Assembly (NCBI GenBank): GCA_964036315.1
Contig: OZ038488.1
Location: forward strand, 64,024,254 to 64,088,253
Direction of reading: 5' to 3'
DNA from: Acanthosepion esculentum
Lineage: Eukaryota > Mollusca > Cephalopoda > Sepiida > Sepiidae
DNA length: 64,000 nucleotides
Shown here: positions 11,110 to 22,615 of the stretch, one piece after another
How positions within the stretch are numbered: the first letter of the stretch is position 1
Layout: each line of letters starts with the position of its first letter
Position numbers and translations under genes: made by a program
The notes under the pieces: generated by a model
What the model was told of the DNA's origin: nothing
Database searches by the model: none
Seen by the model: only the letters and a program-made list of their open reading frames with translations

Positions 11110-12410
11110 GGAGTGTTGCGTTAGGTCAGCAAAGCACGAGCAACATGATGATGACACAGCCGACCACAGCTGTCCTTGTCTGCGAGTACACGCTTAGCCA
11201 TTTTGAGGGCCAGGTCTGGCCGGCCTTTGCTTTGTGTGTAGTAAGCTGACGAAGTACGTTTCCGTATTTCCCAATTCTTAAGGAACGAGTCATATTCTTG
11301 GGAACCAAAAGGTGGAGCACCGTCGGAAAAAAAGTTATTTAGGTTCATCATATGTGCAGAATCAAGTTCTCGGGGTGTCGCATACTACCTTGGTCTTCCC
11401 AAATGACATTAGGGCCACTTTCACCCAACCAATATACCGATCTGCATATATAATTTCTACCGCGTAAATCGAAAAAGTCAATCACGGTTCGTTGGAATGG
11501 GAATTCAGTGTTAGACGGGGGCATCAAGGGCTCCTTAGGCTGTAACGATGGGGATAGAGTTACATATCTAGCATTGGGCGCTCCGGTTTGTCGGACGCTG
11601 GCATCCAAACCAGGCCAAAATAGGCGTTGTCTCGCATTTACTAGCATGTCCTTTACACCCTGATGTGCAGAATGTAGAGATTCAAGTACTTCCGCACGAA
11701 GTTGTCGAGCTATAAGGATTTTATTCTCCTTCGACGCAGTACAATTCCTCATGCATGGGCCAAACCTGAGAGATCACCGACGGTAGATCATGGCGTGATT
11801 TGAGGAGACTATCCGTATATATTCCGTCAGAGTCCGACATACTTCATCAGCAGCAACAATGCTATCCCATGTGATAACCCTCAATCTAGCATCATGTGGA
11901 TATGAATGCAGCCTTGATTGCACTGTCGATTGGTTCGACTGCATCAGTAGTTGTCGCCTAGTAGAATGCTGAATTTGTACATTAGTGTGCATTCCTTGAA
12001 ATTAAAGAGACGTGGGTTCTTTATGTTCCCGAGGGCCCGATCTGAGAAAAGATTTATGCGTGGTTGGGGTTGATGATCAACAACCACGAGCAAATCTGGG
12101 TACCCCAATATAAACATCCGACATGGTTTCTAGCCCATGGATAAGAGCCAGGGCTTCACCTTCGATCGATGCATAGCGGGATTCTGCGTCGTTGTCAAAA
12201 CGAGATTCGGCCAAAATAATTTTCCAGTGACCCCCACAGCAATTTGGGCTCGCTTCGCCAGGGCAATTACAGTGTTTTTGAAAAAGGAAGAAACTGATTC
12301 CTGTTTTACCGTAATCCGTTGAAAGGCATGTCCTTTTATTGATCTTGAACACCTTGACTCCGTCCTCAATTCTCCGCAGTTACTCGCTTAGACTCCTCAA
12401 AAAGTTGATC
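11110..12410 (-). pseudogene. Ty3/gypsy pol fragment (RNase H and integrase)
   Basis: Read from high to low coordinates, an RNase-H-like stretch comes first (about 12350-12080, DAESRYASIEGEALALIHGL). About 300 bp later an integrase follows (11752-11121): RAEVLESLHSAHQGV and RQRLFWPGLDASV are the HHCC zinc-region context, then PFQRTVIDFFDLRG near the catalytic core. The C-terminal part has SSAYYTQSKGRPDLALKMAK. The Cys pair of the zinc finger is not where expected (GAPNAR), and frames shift repeatedly. No LTRs or gag were recognised. It is an incomplete, dead retroelement. Confidence 0.75.
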
Positions 12411-12419
12411 AAGCGTTTT

Positions 12420-13380
12420 GTCCTAATAAAATTTTCGTTTCTTCAAACGCAATAATTCCCAACTATTTGATGATTTTTCTTTCCTTTTTTCTTTTTCTTT
12501 TTTTTTTTTTGTAAAAATTGTTAATGATTTTTATAACCTGTTCACTGTTCACTAACCCTAACCCATTTCATATTTACAACACTTGGTAAATATCATACCA
12601 TAATAGAAAATGAATAGTAGATATCCTACTATAGTGGCACCCATTAGGCATTTAATTTTTCAATTCCTCAAACACGTCTTTATTTAATAAAAAAAATATT
12701 TTGTTGCGAACAGCAACTGGGTGGATTTGAAAATTATATTGAAAAATATAAGTAATTTTTAAAAAAAATATCCAATGTAGATGTGGGAAAATTTGTTCCA
12801 GCTTTTCCACATGAAAGGGTTGAGGTTTGTAACAGAGAGAGGTTGGCGCACACACCCACATGAATGCACACGCAAATATAACGTTTATTCATTGAAAATG
12901 GAAAACACGATCTTCCGTGAAGTTACAAACTGTGTCAGCGCTATTAATAGGAAAAAATCTAAAACAATGATATATGAAACCTAAGACGGCTGATGGATAA
13001 AGAGTGAATTTCAAAACGGGTTGGCGAAGACTTGTTTATAAACAAATGCAAAGGGCAGGAGGCGATGTTTAATTTGGGTCATTAAAAAAAATAGACGAAA
13101 ATAATATTTTTGATAAAAACATATTGAATTAAATTGGACCGGGGAGGTAAGATCAGTGTATGTTTACCGCTAGCGAAATCTGATCTAAACATAAATTGTA
13201 TCCGCTGAATGTGGTTATCGCAAAGACAATTGGAATGAACGACTTAATTTTATTCACTAAGAGATTTGAAATAGATCTGAGTAAGCAACAGAAAACTTTG
13301 CAAATACACGTGATTATGGCGACACTCATGTTAAGCGCGTGAGCAACCTGGCTTATAACCTTCGGTTGCTATATTAACTC
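12420..13380. other. Intergenic, no gene seen
   Basis: Low-complexity AT-rich DNA with a poly-T/C tract near 12480-12511. No domain was recognised in either short open frame at 12652-12984. Confidence 0.5.
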
Positions 13381-13860
13381 GAGATTTTGCTAATAAGACA
13401 GTTGGGAGAGAATTCTCGAAGAGTTGGGAGAGAATTCTCGAAGAGACGGGAGAGACCGCGATCGGTCGGCACATCGTTGTCACTGCGTGCCGTCACGTGC
13501 GTGGGCACCCGCAGCGACCATTACTTGCTACAGGCAGATGAGAAAGGCCGACGAGAAAGGCAGACGAGTAAGGCCGATGAGAAAGGCTGACGAGAAAGAC
13601 GGTCGGGAGAGAACTCTCGAAGAGACCAAAGAGACTGTCGTCGAGAGTGTAGAGAGACTGTCGTCGCAGTGAGTCAATCCAGTGACGAGTCAGAGATAAG
13701 GACTTCAAGAAATATCATCGTCGTTATAGCAGTCGCATTGAAAAGCCACTGAAACTAACGTTTGTCATTTACGACAACAAACTGAAAAGCTACACTTCCA
13801 CGTAGGGCTGGAATTACGAGCCACACATCCTCCCAAGTCGATTGGAACGAGTTAATCACA
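13340..13860 (+). repeat. GC-rich repeat block, LTR- or promoter-like
   Basis: A GC-rich island begins soon after a TATA-like region (cttataacc, 13351). It has a 22-bp unit repeated in tandem (agttgggagagaattctcga at 13400 and 13422, a third partial at 13444). A run of roughly 13-bp units follows (gatgagaaaggccga type, 13538-13600), and the agaga-rich motif recurs at 13605-13660. The layout suggests an LTR-type promoter/U5, but I found no matching second LTR. Open frames through it are repeat artefacts. Confidence 0.4.
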
Positions 13861-14457
13861 CACACACCTCTCTCTGTTGGAAAATTGGTAGAGTAGTCCT
13901 ATTTTCTTATGTTAATTGCTTTTCTATCCTATCTGTAATCTTTTCTACTGTTGTTGTTTCCTTATATAAAAGACATCAATATTTTACCCATTGTTGTTCG
14001 GCTTCTGCAGATGTTCAAAAATGTTCCTAAAAAAGAAAAGGTTTGCTCAAAATATTTCTTTGAGCGCCTAAAAAAGTTCTTGAAGCAAATAGTAGATTGT
14101 TGTTAAAGGTTAAAACACTCACAGATTTGTTCAGAGTTCTTGTATAGGAGGAAACTCTCGGAAGATACGAATTTCTTAGTTGAGTGAGTTCGTAGGCCAG
14201 CGACAGATATCTTCTAGGTGCAAGGAGGCAGATCTCAATTGTTTTTTAGTAGTGGGCCGACGTTCTTTATCGACAGCCCATAGTAGGTAATACTTTTTTG
14301 AAGATGACTGCTTTTCTGTCGCCGACTTCACAGATGGTTGTTGATTACTCACTGCCAAATAGGCAAAGATTCTCCGTATATATGGAGATCAAGAGGCTCA
14401 AAAATATCGGGGACTTTTCCCTCCAAAATTGCTATACAAATTTCCTAGCCCTTTCAT

Positions 14458-14663
14458 TCGTTAGAAAATATATTCTTATCTCTGATAAGAACAAGGCTTT
14501 GGGGGCCAGAAAGGATCTGACAAGCTGCGAGCGCCTCCCCCAGACTTCTTGGTACCAAGGACAGGATAATGATGTTCAAACTACTTTTTATATTTTCCAG
14601 CTCTCTCGTTCGTGAGAAAATATTTCCTTATCTCTGATAAAGGACAAGGCTTTGGGAGCCGGG
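14458..14663. repeat. Direct repeat pair of about 55 bp
   Basis: 14458-14510 and 14608-14663 share gagaaaatatttccttatct (one copy slightly altered) followed by ctctgataa and acaaggctttggg. They are separated by about 100 bp of GC-richer unique sequence. No coding function is evident. Confidence 0.6.
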
Positions 14664-14899
14664 TTTGAAAGCAAGGGGGAAAAGTTGGGGTGTGTATTAG
14701 AAAAGAGGCTAAAATGTGAACCTGTAATAAATTGTAGTCGTGGTTCTCAAATTAAATTCTAATAAAGATTTTTTTTTCCAGTCAAATCTGAAAGAAAATA
14801 TGTTTTACTTATAACATCAACTCTCAAGATAGTGTTGGCATGAGATTCCTGGGGTCACCATTTGAAAGAAAAATAAGAGAGAAGATTGTTGCGTGTTCA

Positions 14900-15580
14900 A
14901 ATAAAATTATATTTATTTAGACGTAGGATACACAAATTTTAACTGTAATTACTTACCATGAAATGAAATTTAGAAAGTTCTTCTCTTTGACTGTAAGGAA
15001 ATGAACATGAATAGTCTTTCAGTGAGGCAGAGAGAAAGTGGAGTTGAGAGACAAGATCAAAAGGAGTTCGCTGTTGCTTTGGTGAGAAAGACAAGACGCC
15101 GAGGTTGTTTCGGATCTCTTTACTCCTTTCAGTCCTTCTGTCAAATGGAATGAATGTTTGGGTTTTATGGTTTTGTGTAAGCACCAGAGGCCTGGGTTTA
15201 TTTACTAGCAGGAGCTTATTTTATTGGCTATTTATTTTTAAATTGAAAATTTGAATTATGTCTGAAACCCGGAAGACAGCGCGGAGCCCTTGCGGGGGGG
15301 GGGGGTGTTTGTTTGTTTTTTGTTGTGTTTTTTTTTTTGTTGTTTTTTTGGCATTTGCTCTTTTGATTTCATGTTGTTCACTTCCGCCCACTCTACAAAT
15401 GAAATAATTTTTTAGTTTTGTTACTTTTGGTAAGTTTCAAAACGAATTCTGTTTTCATACTGCATTGTTTTTGTTTTTTGTTTTTTGTTTGTTTTCTTTT
15501 TGTTTGTTTTTTTTGTTTTTTTTGCTTTTTTTCTTTACTGGAAATATCTTCACTCTTCAGTGATTTTTCATTATATAACT
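14900..15580. other. Low-complexity intergenic stretch
   Basis: Contains a G homopolymer at 15294-15305 and long T/TTG-rich tracts at 15310-15535. No gene is visible. Confidence 0.6.
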
Positions 15581-15582
15581 AT

Positions 15583-15750
15583 AAAAAAAGAAATCGCGAT
15601 ATAATATTTACAGTGTTTTCTAAAATCACGACCTATTACTCAACATAAAATTAATTATATATAATTATATTAATTAAAAAGAAATCGCGATAATAATATT
15701 TACAGTGTTTTCTAAAATCACGACCTATTATTCAACATAAAATTAATTCA
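15583..15750. repeat. Tandem duplication, unit of about 90 bp
   Basis: 15583-15655 and 15677-15748 are almost identical. Both contain gaaatcgcgat, tttacagtgttttctaaaat and cacgacctattaNtcaacat. This is a recent local duplication of non-coding DNA. Confidence 0.8.
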
Positions 15751-16077
15751 TTAATGAAGAAATACTGAAAATTTCGCTTAAACCGGAATTATCTGGTTTA
15801 TGTTAGATTTATTAATATTTGGGGCAGCGTTTTCTTTTTTTTACTTTCATTATCGAAAATGCGCACGCATTTTAGTCTTCTAAGAAAAGAATGAAAAGTT
15901 TGGGCGAGAATTTGCTATAAACACTAAAAATAATTTTACTCGACTCGTTAAACATTCCAGTCAGACAGTCAGCCTACGCCCGGTGTATCTGCTTTTAAAA
16001 ATTAGTCATTCAGCTTTTTTATTTATCGCGTTCTTTTTGGTATCTGTCTATATTTCTGAGATGAGGTATTGTGTACA

Positions 16078-16391
16078 CTATTTACATTATTCGGACTATT
16101 GTCCTCAACATGTTGCCATATTTATCACAAGCTTTCGGCCGTTGTACGCTCCAGCCTTCTTCAGGTGGTTGGAATATTTGTTTCGCTCATTTCTAGTTCC
16201 ACGTGCAATGTCTAAATGGATATTAGTTATCAGTTATCTCCTGGTAATTCCCCTCTCCAAGTTATCCAGGTATTGAACTCACACTCTTCGGGTTCTGTCA
16301 CTGGATTTAACTAACGCCTTTATCCACGGCCGAAACGTTGTGATAAATATGGCAACAAAGATAAGGACAATAGTCCGAATAATGTAAATAG
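16078..16391. mobile_element. 314-bp element with about 64-bp terminal inverted repeats
   Basis: The left arm 16078-16141 (from ctatttacattattcggact) and right arm 16327-16391 (ending aatgtaaatag) are reverse complements with a few differences. The approximately 185-bp centre is non-coding and contains a tRNA-B-box-like ggtattgaactcaca. Related copies lie at 1893, 8826, 42295, 49565-49790 and 56320. It is a MITE-like family. Confidence 0.75.
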
Positions 16392-16631
16392 CACCTTTTT
16401 TTCGATTTTAATTATCCTATGCTTGACTAAATTTTTTTAATCAATATTACTATTATATTATTATTATTATTATTGATAGTTACAGTTGAGTAAACTAACT
16501 ACAATAGCACAAAATGTTTGTTTCGCAAAAAATAAAAATCAGTCAATGTATTGAATGATAACTCTTCTTTTGTATTTGCTTTAGCTTTAGGCAGGTATTC
16601 ATTGTATGTAAATACAATATTAAGGAAAATA

Positions 16632-16800
16632 CAGTGTAACCCGGATATAAGAGAGTTGTCGTGACCGGAGAAAAGGTATCTTATATCCGGATTTCTCTTA
16701 TATCCGGGTTTCTCTTATATATGCATTAACACAGGCTCTAATTTGGGACCAGATACAATCTCTCTTATATCCGGGTTTCTCTTATATCCGGGTTACACTG
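16632..16800. mobile_element. pogo/Tigger-like MITE, copy A (169 bp)
   Basis: Bounded by TA duplications (16630-16631, 16801-16802), with terminal inverted repeats cagtgtaacccggatataag and its complement. Internal subterminal repeats (cttatatccgggtttctctt) are also present. The CAGTGTAACCC-type end plus TA target fits pogo/Tigger transposons. No coding capacity. Confidence 0.85.
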
Positions 16801-16809
16801 TAGTAACAT

Positions 16810-17782
16810 TTTATTTAATTAGTAAACAAATGAAAATAAAAAGCGCAGAAACTTATCTATTTAATTTTTACGGATAAAAATATTTGCCTAAAAGGCTGAC
16901 AAAAATTTTTTTTATTATTTACGTCAAATTCCTTCAGAGAACGGAAAAAATTATCCACATAATAATGGAACAATTTCAGATTATTACGAAAACAACTTTA
17001 ATGAACAAACTTAGAAATTAAATTTAAGGGTTTTTTAACGTCTTTCAAGCAATATTTCTGTTAATAAATTCGATTGAGTAATCTAATCTCTAATCAGCGG
17101 ATTAATTTTTGCGAAGGCGGGAAGATATGTTTTTGAACATTTTTTTGTTTTAAAATTGCTTAGTGTACGACGGTCACCTATGAGGTTGGAACACATACAC
17201 TCACTCGTGCTTGGATTCGAACACTGATGAAAAATAAATACTCAACTAACTGAGGCCCGAGACAAGGCCTAAAGTTTAAATTGTTTGAGTTTTTTTTAAC
17301 GAAACGCAAAGAAAAGTAAGTTTTCTTTATGTTATTGTTATTGCTCAACCAATGAGAACTATTTCAAAATCTGTAGATCCGGGAATGTCTAAATCACATG
17401 TTTGCAAAATAAAGGAAGTTTAAGAAGCGGGATCTATATTCGTGTACTGTAAATTTAGCATTTCGACGTGATGCAATAACAACAACAAACTCTTGTTCAA
17501 TTACAGTGAGCTCGATACTCACTGTGTACTACAAACGTGCTAGTTTGTGCCACATCTAAGCGACACTTTAAGTAAATCACTACATTCGTGGAAGTTAAAA
17601 AACAAATTCAAAACTTTCTTAAAAAAAAAAAAAAAAAAAAATACACGTGATGTTCATATGATTATCTTGCGATAAGTGTAGAAAAATAATTTCGGATTTT
17701 TCCCCCCACATTGAATGTTTCTTCGAATTCAACCATAAATTTGTGACAGCATTTTTTTATTCTTCGTCACAAAGTGGAAGGA

Positions 17783-17822
<40 letters not shown>

Positions 17823-17930
17823 CATCAATAGTAAACATTTTTTTTAATCTAAGCAACGTCACGAACGTCATTCCTCCTTCCACCTTTGTACTTTACTATT
17901 ATTTTTAAATCACTTTTTCTTTTCCGCTAA
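16810..17930. other. Intergenic upstream of the PLAC8 gene
   Basis: AT-rich, with poly-A runs at 17620-17641 and 17794-17818. A tRNA-like minus-strand SINE candidate lies at about 17165-17260 (B-box-like gtgttcgaatccaagc). A CA-rich splice-acceptor-like site, ttttccgctaacacag, ends at 17938. It could end a 5'-UTR intron of the gene downstream. Confidence 0.45.
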
Positions 17931-17989
17931 CACAGTACACAACACCGAGATTTTAAGGATTTTTGGCTTCCTTCTACAACGAAACCAGC

Positions 17990-18310
17990 ATGGAATGGCA
18001 ACATTCATTGTTTGGTTGTTTCGACAACTTCGGACTTTGCATAATCACCTACATCGCACCTTGTTACACGTTTGGTAAAAATGCCGAGGCTGTCGGTGAA
18101 GACTGCTGTCTGTGTGGCTTGCTCTATTTTATTCCCCCGATCAGCTTCTACGCTGCCGTATCCCTACGGCGAACTATACGACACAGCCGTGGGATCGCTG
18201 GGACCTTGTGTGGTGATATCCTGCATTCTGTATTCTGCCCTTTTTGTTCTATGATACAAGAAGCAAGGGAGGTTAGGGGTTACGACTCTATCGACATGGT
18301 GAGAGAATAA
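17990..18310 (+). CDS. PLAC8/cornifelin-family protein
   Basis: A complete single-exon reading frame of 106 residues. I start it at the ATG at 17990 because that codon has a strong context (agcATGG) and begins at the usual MEWQHSLFGCFDN position of the family; an earlier in-frame TTG is ignored. The small Cys-rich PLAC8 domain fills the protein. The FGCFDNFGLCIITYIAPCYT stretch is followed by FGKNAEAVGEDCCLCGLLYF, a hydrophobic patch, and then FCPFCSMIQEAREV. The canonical first CPC-type motif is APCYTFGK here, and the C-terminal CPFC motif is intact. Family members are small membrane-associated proteins (PLAC8, cornifelin, plant FCR/PCR metal-related proteins); the specific role cannot be told. 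AATAAA occurs at 18495-18500, about 185 bp after the stop. It is surrounded by repeats, so a retrocopy is possible, although no disabling change is visible. Confidence 0.85.
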   Translation: MEWQHSLFGCFDNFGLCIITYIAPCYTFGKNAEAVGEDCCLCGLLYFIPPISFYAAVSLRRTIRHSRGIAGTLCGDILHSVFCPFCSMIQEAREVRGYDSIDMVRE

Positions 18311-19329
18311 GAAATCACATTTTAATTCTTTTTTTTTTGGTTGTTTTTGCTTAAAAAAAAAAAAGGTTCTCACGAACTTGAACTGATCTTTCTAAAAGAA
18401 AAAAAACAAACTTTATGAATTTTTAAAAATAATATCGAAAACAAGCCTTCTTACCGTAAAAAAATCGTTAAGTTAGAGATCGGTTATTGCGTGAAATAAA
18501 AATAAAATAACGTCAAATAATTTTTGTTTGTGAATTTAAAAAATTCGTAATGATTTGAATAATTGTATTTTTTTATTGTTTTTTTTTAAATGAAAATAAA
18601 TATCTTATTCATTAAATAATTTTCCGATTTTAAAATAATTCCTTTTACTTTAGTTTTAAAATAGAGATTTTTGGGGAAAAGACACCGTACACTCGTTTTT
18701 CAATGCGCTTTTTTTCTACTTGTAGTTAAATTATTTTTTTTTTTGTAAATTAGTGTTTTTTATTTGTTTACTTTTGTTGTTGTTGTTGTTTTTTTTTTTT
18801 TTACACCCATTCTCATCTCTCGTTAAATACGGAACAAAAAGAAAACAAAAGCTTACAGGCACAACTACTAAAAATAAAATCGGAAAATTACAATTATTTT
18901 TTTAAAAAACCTTCCATAACTAACCTCAGATGTCACAAGCACCTGTACTACTCCACCCACCAGTTTTGTTTATACAACTTCTTTAAAAAAAATAATTGCA
19001 ATCGCCAATTATTGAATTCTATTTGATTAAAAAAGGAATTTTTATTGTTTGTTTGTTTGTTTGTTTTTCTCTCAAAAAAAAAAAAATTAGAAAATTAGAA
19101 GTTTTGGTTAAAAATCTTTTTTCCTGACGTCAACGTGGGACCATATATTTGTACGGAAAAATTTTTTTAACGTCTCTTTTTTGCGAGGAATCACACATTG
19201 ATTTGGAGATGCTTGCAAAATCAGATAATAATAATTGTCAGATTTTAATGAAACTTACAGAACTTCTTGACAAATAATGAATTATTTTAATTTTTTTTTA
19301 ATCTATGTAATTTTTTCTTTACTTCTACC

Positions 19330-19870
19330 GGACCCCCATTGCACCCAACTTAATTTAATTTTATGAAATTTCGAGAAATTCTTTTTTTTTTCTTTGTAGT
19401 GCTTAAATGTTTAATAACAAGTCTTCAGAAAATTAATTTTTAAATCCACAATTTTTTTTTTTTTTTTTTTAGTTAAACAAGATAGATACCATTAGAAAAT
19501 CTGCTCAGAATCGTAAATAAAAAAATGCAATAAACTAAGACATTACTTCGAAACGCTTTTATTTTATAAATAATAGACTTGACACTACTATTGTCTTACG
19601 AAGAAAATTTTAGACGAATAATGAATTTTTATGAGAATTATTCTCGTTATTTTTTATTTTGGAATATATAAACTTTTAAAATTGTGTATATAATTTCTAG
19701 CGGTCAAGTGATATTGTTATTAAATAAAAAGATATTTTTACTCATGAGAAATGGAAAAGCTTACATACAATTCGGCGACCCCAAAAATGTTTAAAAGAAT
19801 TTTGAAATTGTTGAACGTGCACTGCAGAGTTTTCTTATTACGGACGTCCATACATGACATTGTCAGAAAG
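19330..19870 (-). repeat. Copy of the large AT-rich dispersed repeat
   Basis: Shares gaaaatctgctcagaatcgt and gaataatgaatttttatgag with the copies at 8480-8740, 42390-43340 and 61380-61870. Parts occur in opposite orientation among copies. Non-coding. Confidence 0.6.
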
Positions 19871-20679
19871 TGAGAATGGTATTGTAAATTTTAGAATTAT
19901 TGATAATTTCCCCAACAAGCGTCTTTGTAATAAAGCAAACAAAAGTACTTAAAAATGTAATAAAATATTAGAATGCTTAAAATATTTTTAAGTGTTTATT
20001 CCTGGATAAAATTATATCATGTGGTAATATTGTTTTCGTCATGTATTTTTATTACACAAATTTCACAAACATCAGGATGTTGATAAATGTGTCAGTAACT
20101 CATAAAAACACCCACCTTGGAGTAAAAAAAAAAAAATCATTTCTGCATCATTTTAATTTTAAACTAAAAAAAAAAAAAGCAATGTTGGTTTCAATTCTGA
20201 TTAATTAAACTTTAAATCATCTATTTCTCATAATATTTCAAAAAAGGAAAAGTATGTCATTTTTTTTGTAAGTCAATTATGTCGTGTTTACAGATTTGTC
20301 AATATGGACGATTTTATCGCTTGTCTGGGATTTTATTGATAACAAAAATCATTCCAATCAATTTAAATTCAGTTTGAAATACATCAAAGCTTGAAATTAA
20401 AATAAGTTTCAAAAAAGATTTTGCATTTTTCAAAATGAAAAATCAAAACGTGAGGTATCGTTTTTTTGGAAATAACTCTTGATGGTTTCATTATGTATCT
20501 AGACAGAGGCTTTCATTATCTATTGTGGTGGTTTCAATATAAGGGAAACCTCATTTCATTTAAGGCTTCCAATAACAAATATATAACATGAAGGAAAATA
20601 ATGATATAATCAATATTCAATATGTTGACTTTCCACACTATTTTAGACAAACAGTTAAGAAGGAAACTCCTATCACTAT

Positions 20680-20940
20680 GAGAGCTTTTTTTTTTCTTTT
20701 TTACAATGATTTACAAGGCACAAGAGCCACTCGAGGTAGAGGGTTACAGAGTAAGAGGTACGATCTTAAGGAAGGTTATAATGCCACCAAGATGCAAGGG
20801 AGTGAAAGAGAGGAAAAAAAACTTTAGAGGGAACCGGAAACAGTCCTAAACAAGAAACAAGGGATAAACCTCTACTCCTGTTCAGAAGACCGGAGAGGAA
20901 CATAAACCAAACCTATCTACTCTTATATTGAGGAAAACAA
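20680..20940. repeat. Dispersed repeat R1, copy 1
   Basis: A block of about 240 bp (acaatgatttacaaggcaca, agagccactcgaggtagagg, then ataaacctctactcctg) is repeated at 29628-29880 with roughly 80% similarity by eye. The short open frame through it is not preserved between copies. Confidence 0.7.
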
Positions 20941-21743
20941 TTAAATAGTAAGTTCAGCATCGTTTTAGGCTGAAACTGAAAAACCTCATCACTTTTTCGT
21001 GGTTCGGGGTACCTAAAAGCAACAAAGGTCTTGAACCTTTTTCTTTACTTTTCATTAATTTTGCTTGTTTTTTACTTGGATATTATTAAACAAAAATAAT
21101 TCTCAGTATTGTTAATAACAATAATTACATCAGACCCTTTATTTAGCTTGCCACAATTTAAAAATAAAAACTTCAAATCCGATTTTATTACATTAAAAAA
21201 AAATTATATAACTATTTTTATTTTTTCATTCCCCGTTTATATTTTTCCATACTATTGTTCGCGATCACGAAACGGATTTGTTTAAATAATTGTTTCTAAC
21301 TACAAAGGCTAAAACATCTGTTGTTTGAAAGTTTTCTCAACCAGACGAGTGACTATGAATGATTGTGTTCGCAATCATTTGACATTAAAAAATTTTTTGT
21401 TTCTATCCTCAGCTGACTGTTTGTTTTGATTTTATTTTTTTTTTTCCTATTTTCTGCTACTAGAAAAGAAAACGGGTTATATTGTCAATTTCAACGTCCG
21501 AAACAGTTTTTGCTCTCCAAACACTGAATTATTTCCTCTAGATTTCTTTACCTAGCCTCATATTCCGATAGCATATTTTTAAGCTTCCAGTCTTGAAACT
21601 CCAAAGTAGCATAAGTTTAAGCCAATATTCCCATGAATGCAGGAAACATTTTTGTTGTTCCTATTTGTTTAAACGGATATTTTTTTCCTACGTTTGTTAA
21701 TGATCTAAAAAAATATTATCCTGTATTCACAGAAGTTCAAATA

Positions 21744-21879
21744 CAGTGTAACCCGGATATAAGAGATTTTCTCTGGTCCCAAATTAGAGCCATACTTACC
21801 TAAACAAAACAAACCAAACCCCGGATATAAGAGACTTCTTCTACGGTCCCGACAACTCTCTTATATCCGGGTTACACTG
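21744..21879. mobile_element. pogo-like MITE, copy B (136 bp)
   Basis: Same ends as copy A, flanked by TA on both sides. Relative to copy C, 33 bp away, its interior is inverted (tagagccatacttacctaaa here, the complement in C). Confidence 0.85.
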
Positions 21880-21912
21880 TAACTAGTTTGATGTTACAAA
21901 TAAAATCAAGTA

Positions 21913-22065
21913 CAGTGTAACCCGGATATAAGAGAGTTGTCGGGACCGTAGAAGAAGTCTCTTATATCCGGGTTTCTCTTATATCCGGGGTTTGGTCTAT
22001 TTTGTTTAGGTAAGTATGGCTCTAATTTGGGACCAGAGAAAATCTCTTATATCCGGGTAACACTG
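21913..22065. mobile_element. pogo-like MITE, copy C (153 bp)
   Basis: cagtgtaacccggatataag at the left and atccgggtaacactg at the right, with TA on each flank. The interior has tttgtttaggtaagtatggc. Confidence 0.85.
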
Positions 22066-22076
22066 TATATTGCATT

Positions 22077-22615
22077 CAGGGCCGGTGCAAGGGTCTTGAA
22101 CCCCCCTCCCCTCCCCGCAATATATTTTTCTCCCTCAATTTTCATATAATAAAATACAAATTTTATTGTAGCCTAATTATGTACATTGTACAATAATGGA
22201 CCATATGCGATATACAACAATTCAACTAGAGACATGTCATATATCATTCCATAAAAATAAATCAATGTTTTTTAATGGCAATTTTTAACATCAACTTGAG
22301 ATTTCTCTTGTTAAAAAATTGAATAATTTTAACAGATTCAACATTATAGATAAGAAAATAGTGTTTTTTATACTTACCATGAGCAAACAAAACAAATTCA
22401 CAGAATTAGACGGGGGAAAAACCCAGAATGACGTCCAAATCCGCGAAAAATTTTCAGCCTTTTTATAATAGTCAGTTGCCCATAGTTTAATTTGTAATGT
22501 ATAGGTAGAAAAAAGAAAATGTTAACATAGCGAGGGTCACAAAATACTGCCCTGGACCCCAATCAGGCTCCCCACCCCAGTAAGGGGTTTCGTGGTGTAG
22601 TACATTCTGGCGCTG
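22077..22615. mobile_element. Non-autonomous hAT element (539 bp)
   Basis: Starts CAGGGCCGGTGC and ends ...TTCTGGCGCTG (reverse complement CAGCGCCAGAA). It is flanked by a perfect 8-bp duplication ATTGCATT at 22069-22076 and 22616-22623. Short CAG-starting ends with an 8-bp duplication are the hAT signature. The interior has no transposase frame. Its right half is related, in reverse complement, to the fragment beginning at 62437. Confidence 0.85.

Larger units (their letters stand above)
18320..21740. other. Intergenic, repeat-rich, no gene seen
   Basis: AT-rich with many homopolymer runs (19441-19470, 20126-20180). A copy of the large AT-rich dispersed repeat lies at 19330-19870. A GC-richer dispersed repeat (20690-20940) has its own entry. 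Confidence 0.6.

Noticed and set aside
13387..13708. Overlapping Arg/Glu-rich frames in three readings
   Set aside because: They are produced by GC-rich tandem repeats, which stay open in several frames at once.
18164..18373. 69-codon minus-strand frame over the PLAC8 gene
   Set aside because: Antisense shadow of a convincing domain-bearing gene.
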